Assembly (NCBI RefSeq): GCF_011075055.1
Contig: NC_058148.1
Coordinates: forward strand, 15,617,969-15,681,968
Direction of reading: 5' to 3'
DNA from: Mangifera indica
Taxonomy: Eukaryota > Streptophyta > Magnoliopsida > Sapindales > Anacardiaceae
Length of the DNA stretch: 64,000 bases
Shown: piece by piece, positions 59,305 to 64,000 of the stretch
Position numbering within the stretch: position 1 is the first letter of the stretch
Layout: each line of letters opens with the position of its first letter
Made by a program: the position numbers and the translations under genes
The notes under the pieces: model-generated
What the model saw: the letters and a program-made list of their open reading frames with translations, nothing else
Databases searched by the model: none
Told to the model about the DNA's origin: nothing

Positions 59305-60702
59305 ATGAGTTACTTGGGTGTAGGTGTGAGTTCAGGGAATGTGCATGTCTACCATGGCACTATTCTGAAGACTACTGACAGAAGAATCAGGCTTGTAGAG
59401 CTGATTTTCAGATGTGTGATTTGTGGCTTAGGTGTTCTTGCTGCTGTTCTTGTGGGAACTGATTCTGAAGTCAAAGAGATCTTCTCAATCCGGAAGACAG
59501 CCAGATTTACTGACATGAAAGCTCTTGTGTAAGATTCCAAACTTCCTCTAAACTTTGAACTCAACTTCTTCATGTTTCTTGAGCTCTTTTTAACTTAATT
59601 TATTGCTTAAAACCTGCAGGTTTTTGGTGATAGCCAATGGAATAGCTGCAACTTACTCTTTGTTACAAGGTGTGCGCTGTGCTGTTGGGATGATCAAAGG
59701 AAGTTTACTGTTCAACAAGCCTCTAGCTTGGGCAATTTTTTCTGGAGATCAGGTACATACGTTTATCAGTTAATAAGCTCTCTGTGTGTCTGAAACCCAA
59801 AAATGGGTTCTGAAAACTGAGAAGCTCGCTCTATTTAACCAAACTTCTTTTTATCATATTTAACTGATGTGAAATATTCATACATATTTACCTAAAAATA
59901 TCATAGTTTTATCAGTTAATGTCTTCATAATTGCATGATTAACAAGTAACACCTAATTAGAATGAAGAGAGAGATGGAATTGAAGCTTGAACTCATAAGA
60001 TTTGACTTCATGTGGACAATGAAATGGGATTGGATTGATGTTTGGACAAGTTGTCTCTCCAAGTTGGCTCACTCCAGAGCAGTAATGCCTCCGAGAAATT
60101 ATTATTAATATTAAATAATGCCTTCAATGGTAATGCATTTGCAGAGGGAATGCCAACTCGGTGGATGTTGTCGACTAAATCAATTAATAGCCTTATTAAA
60201 AACTGACACACCTGGTGGAAATTTATCAACACTCTGGTCTGACAGGTAACTAGTGGATAATAGGGTTTGGATTAGAATTCAAACTTGTTTTAGGTATTGG
60301 ATAGATGAATTGTAGGTCTGATTAAAATTGAACCAAGTCAAATTGACTCATTTTAGGTATTGCACTCAATATGTCAGTCCTAAGTTAAACTAATACAGTC
60401 ATCCCTAGTTATGAACTAGGAAATCATTTGGTATGTATATTATCATGCAGGTGGTGGCATACTTGACAGTGGCGGCGGTGGCAGCAGCGGCACAATCAGC
60501 AGTTTTTGCAAAGATGGGACAGCCGGATCTGCAGTGGATGAAGCTATGTGACATGTATGGGAAGTTTTGCAACCAGGTTGGTGAAGGAATAGCTTCTGCA
60601 CTTGTAGTGAGCCTGAGCATGGTGGCTCTGTCTAGCATTTCTGCATTCAGTCTCTTCCGTTTGTATGGTGGAAGCAGATCTAAAAATGGTGGCAGGTTGT
60701 AG
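59305..60702 (+). CDS. CASP-like membrane protein, subgroup 2B
   Basis: Exons 59305-59528, 59620-59752 and 60451-60702 give 202 aa. It is a four-helix membrane protein of the CASP-like (MARVEL-related) family, whose members form plasma-membrane scaffolds. Helices are visible at about 28-48 ([18 protein letters not shown]), 73-93, 122-140 and 170-192. The start [18 protein letters not shown] and the blocks [17 protein letters not shown] and [16 protein letters not shown] match Arabidopsis CASPL2B1 (At4g16442) from memory. Length and introns are normal. Intron 2 is ~700 bp. It lies ~0.9 kb upstream of NAR1 on the same strand, the adjacency found in Arabidopsis. Confidence 0.92.
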
Positions 60703-61588
60703 TGTTGCTAGTTTCAATTCTCTCAAAACTTAAATCTATCACCTTGCTTTCTTCAAGGGTTTATGTAATTAAGATGATGAAATGTGTGAGTGTCTGTTTC
60801 ATTAGCTTGAAGTTCGCAATAAAAGAAGCTGTGTTTTGTAGATTATAATTTTCTATTTATAGCTTTGTGTGTTTTCAGTTTGTTGGCATTTGGTAATTGT
60901 TTCAACTCTATTAAATTGATCAATACAGGTTAATGATGTGACTCCAAATAACACTCCATAAATGGTAGGTAGGTTGGTTGCATTAGATACGAAGGAGCTG
61001 GAATGGAACAATAGTCTATTAAAGTCACATCATTATCTAGGGATGGCAAAGTTTGCAGGAAAATTGTGATCCAAAAAACATATATAGAGAGAGAGAGAGA
61101 GAGAAAATAATTATTTTTTTAATTTTAAGTGAATAAAATGTATTAAAATTTTTAAATTAAAAATAATAATAAAATTTAATAAATTAATAAATATTTAAGC
61201 TTTTAAAAAATAATAATTAAAAATTTTAGACTTCACCGAACCTAGGCGTGGAAAAAAGTCTTTTGGTGTTTTTTATAATACGGTAGCATAAGAATTATGT
61301 GCTATTTGCATGCCAGGTCCAACTGTTCTGGACCGTGGTCGACACGTGCCTTCCCAACCAACGACCCATAAGATTACACGTCAGCAGCTCAACTGATCTT
61401 TGACCTTCCATTTCAACAATTTTATGAATCCTATTGGCCGACTCTCTCACCGTGTTTCGTAATAGAATCATTTTATGTAATCTCCCCGCTTTTGGATTTT
61501 CCAACCCTAAATTCAGTCCTAAAAATCCTCGATATTTGAACAATCCACCTATTGCCACGCTTGATTCGGCTTCTGAATTTCGACGGAA
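60703..61588. other. CASP-like 3' flank and NAR1 promoter
   Basis: A GA microsatellite lies near 61087-61104 and an AT-rich patch at 61110-61220. A G-box-like CGACACGTGCC lies near 61340, about 250 bp before the NAR1 ATG. Confidence 0.45.
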
Positions 61589-64000
61589 ATGTCTGAGAGG
61601 TTCTCGCCAACTTTAAGAATCGGGGATCTCAGTGATTTTATTGCGCCGTCGCAGAGTTGCGTGGTTTCTCTTAAAAAGGCCATCGCTAGAAACCCTGGTA
61701 AACCCCAGGTAAAGTAGGGATTTTTATTGGAAGTTTGGATTCTTTTAGTGGTTTAAGATGTACCCTTTTGGTAATTTCGGAAATTGTTTTTGTTTGATGA
61801 AGGTTTCTAGTTCTAGCAGGCAGCAAGCTGAACCAGTTAAAATATCACTCAAGGATTGCTTAGCTTGCAGGTTAGCTGATTTATTTTGTTTAAGTTTTGT
61901 GGATTTTTGTAATCTTATCTGAATGAGATATTTGAAATTTATGATGGTTTTGGACCCGTATAGCGGATGCATTACATCAGCAGAGACAGTAATGCTTGAG
62001 AAGCAAAGTTTGGATGAGTTTTTATCTAATATTAATAAGGGAAAAGCTGTCATTGTTTCACTATCTCCACAGTCTAGAACTTCTCTTGCTGTTCATTTCG
62101 GCCTCTCTCCGCTTCAGGTCAAACTCTTATCAATTTTTTTTTTTTAGCTTTCTTCTTGTTTTATGCTTGTCATGTTTTAGGATAATATGAATTTATGATT
62201 TGAGCAACTGGGTTATTTTAAGTGAAGTTGATATTAAGAATTGTAGTTGATAATTTGATTTTCGTAAATATTTGGTAAATGATTTTGAATTGTTAAGTCA
62301 TTTATATTGTGCGTAGTGTTTGGTAATTTAGTATGAAACTGCTATATGGTTGTAATGATAGGAAGTTTTTTTACAACCCCCTTCCCCCCACCCCCCCAAA
62401 AATTTCAGGTTTTTAAGAAACTTACAACATTTTTGAAGACTTTGGGAGTAAAGGCTGTATTTGACACAAGTTGCAGTAGAGATATAGTGCTTATTGAAAC
62501 TTGTAATGAATTTATTACTCGTTACAAACTGAGCCAAGGATCTGATGATGAAAAGTCTAAAGCCTCCTTACCCATGCTTTCATCGGCATGTCCAGGTATG
62601 CAACTGCATAATTCTTGGCTTGGCTTTAAAAACTTCCATGCACTGTATGTAAATGCTTGGTGTTCTAACAAGCACACAATTAGAAGCTCGAATACATATA
62701 AAGAGGGGAGTGGGAGGTGAAAGGGGGAGAGAAAGGGAGATAATTTCTTAGCTGTGGAAGATGCCTCCTAGGTGAAAACTGTTATATGAACATCTTTCTT
62801 TGATTGTAGGTTGGATATGCTATGCTGAAAAACAACTTGGATCTTATATTCTGCCTTACATATCTTCTGTGAAGAGCCCCCAACAAACAATTGGAGCTAC
62901 CATCAAACATCTCATATGCCAAAAACTGGGTCTCAGGTAGCCTCTCCATTAAAAAAATTACTTTTCCACTGGAGCCCTTTTCTTTTGGCAATTGGAATGT
63001 AAGGAATTTTTTTTTGTATGAATTACAGATAATGACAATTAATGTAGTCTAAGCTTCAATTTAAGGAAATTCTGTGTAGTTGTAGAACAACTGCCCTTGG
63101 TTTCTTATTGTCTAGGTTAATGTAATTGAATGAATTAATTGGGAATATGTATTTAATAGGCCAGAAGAGATTTACCATGTGACTGTGATGCCTTGTTATG
63201 ATAAGAAGCTTGAAGCTGCCAGGGATGACTTTGTTTTCCAAGTGGAATCTCAAGAAACCTGTAATAATGAAGGTCTCATGATTCCTGAGGTTGATTCAGT
63301 CTTGACATCCGGCGAAGTCTTAGATTTGATACAGGTGAGATGAAGCTTTCATTTGTTGTAATTTCATAAGTTCTCCATGGAATATTTTCTTTTCAAAGTA
63401 ATCTTTCATTATAATTTCATATTAATCTATGTTTGCAGTTAAAAGCAACAGATTTTAAGGCCTTAGAGGAATCTTCTCTGGATAAAATGTGAGAATAAAT
63501 ATATTTTTCTAAGGTTCCTTCCACATGCCATTTATTATTTCTGTTTAGATTTAGAGTTCCCACAACCTTAATGCAGGTTGACAAATATTGATGAAGAAGG
63601 GCATCTTTTTGGGGTTCCTGGAAGCTCTGGAGGTTATGCAGAAACAGTTTTCCGATATGCTGCTAAAATGCTCTTTGGAAGAAATTTTGACGGCGAACTG
63701 AACTTCAGAACCATAAGAAATTCAGATTTCAGAGAGGTGGTTTTGGAAGTAAGTTCCCTTTTTAATTTGGTCTCATCTTATAAGCATATGAAGCTTATGT
63801 CTCAGACATAAATTTATCTACTGATTGGGATATCAGTGTTTATACATAGAAAAATTTGGAGACTGGTGCCAGGCCTGAAGCACCGATTTGTTTTTTTATT
63901 AATTGGAGTGTGAACCAGGTTACCAAAGCTGCATGTGATGCATTTATGTGTGTAAGTATAGAATATAGTTATGTACTTTCTTTTTGTGTTGTAACATTTT
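61589..64000 (+). CDS. NAR1: NAR1 (IOP1-like), cytosolic iron-sulfur assembly protein (5' part, cut by window edge)
   Basis: Hydrogenase-like protein of the CIA pathway that helps insert Fe-S clusters into cytosolic and nuclear proteins. Eight exons are visible: 61589-61708, 61803-61870, 61964-62117, 62409-62595, 62810-62936, 63160-63334, 63439-63488 and 63577-63748; the coding sum is 351 codons. All junctions are GT-AG and in frame; the window ends in intron 8. The N-terminal cluster site is Cys24 plus the CLACSGC of exon 2-3. H-cluster-like motifs follow: [21 protein letters not shown] and GGYAETVFR. The start [20 protein letters not shown] is typical of plant NAR1 (Arabidopsis At4g16440). 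Nothing abnormal was seen. Confidence 0.93.

Noticed and set aside
60008..60232. Minus-strand 74-codon frame in CASP-like intron 2
   Set aside because: Inside a confirmed intron; no similarity recognised. Possibly a transposon scrap, but too short to support.
1..64000. CRISPR array, operon or prokaryotic mobile system
   Set aside because: No spaced short direct repeats, and all recognised genes are intron-bearing or typical plant nuclear genes.

Overview
The window is nuclear DNA from a flowering plant, most likely a eudicot (perhaps a woody rosid; species not determinable by eye). Reasons: AT-rich spacers, short GT-AG introns, CT-rich 5' leaders, and several proteins close to Arabidopsis families. 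Arabidopsis locus names below are from memory and were not searched.

Layout, left to right. (1) 1-1.5 kb, minus: 5' part of an inositol/sugar-porter gene (INT2/INT4 type), running off the left edge. (2) 4.6-8.0 kb, plus: Rab GTPase RABA5a with a long, probably spliced 5' leader. (3) 8.27-24.52 kb: an ~8.13-kb direct tandem duplication, each unit carrying one complete minus-strand two-RRM hnRNP-like gene with identical predicted proteins. (4) 26.9-30.9 kb, plus: organelle-type thymidine kinase whose 2.7-kb first intron holds a same-strand E-class PPR gene lacking an obvious ATG. (5) 31.8 kb: tRNA-Thr(AGU). (6) 33.9-34.6 kb, minus: small basic protein with an internal repeat, not recognised. 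(7) 35.9-38.8 kb, minus: GRAS regulator SCL13. (8) 41.9-42.3 kb, minus: mitochondrial complex I 20.9-kDa-type subunit gene interrupted by one in-frame stop. (9) 45.0-50.6 kb, plus: ACA12/13-like Ca2+-ATPase with a full-length ORF but altered catalytic motifs. (10) 54.3 kb: small plant protein; 56.8 kb: secreted X8 (CBM43) protein; 59.3 kb: CASP-like 2B; 61.6 kb to the right edge: cytosolic Fe-S assembly protein NAR1.

The INT, PPR, complex I, CASPL2B and NAR1 genes appear in the same relative order as Arabidopsis At4g16480, 16470, 16450, 16442 and 16440, so this looks like a conserved ancestral block diluted by inserted genes and repeats. The genes do not form one pathway; this is ordinary plant gene order rather than an operon or cluster.

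Mobile DNA is mostly short and non-coding: two related long-TIR elements with 9-bp target duplications (Mutator-like), small hairpin MITEs, a dispersed AT-rich family, and microsatellites. The best leads are the catalytically altered Ca2+-ATPase, the tandem duplication with uneven divergence, the single-stop complex I gene, and the PPR gene nested in the kinase intron.
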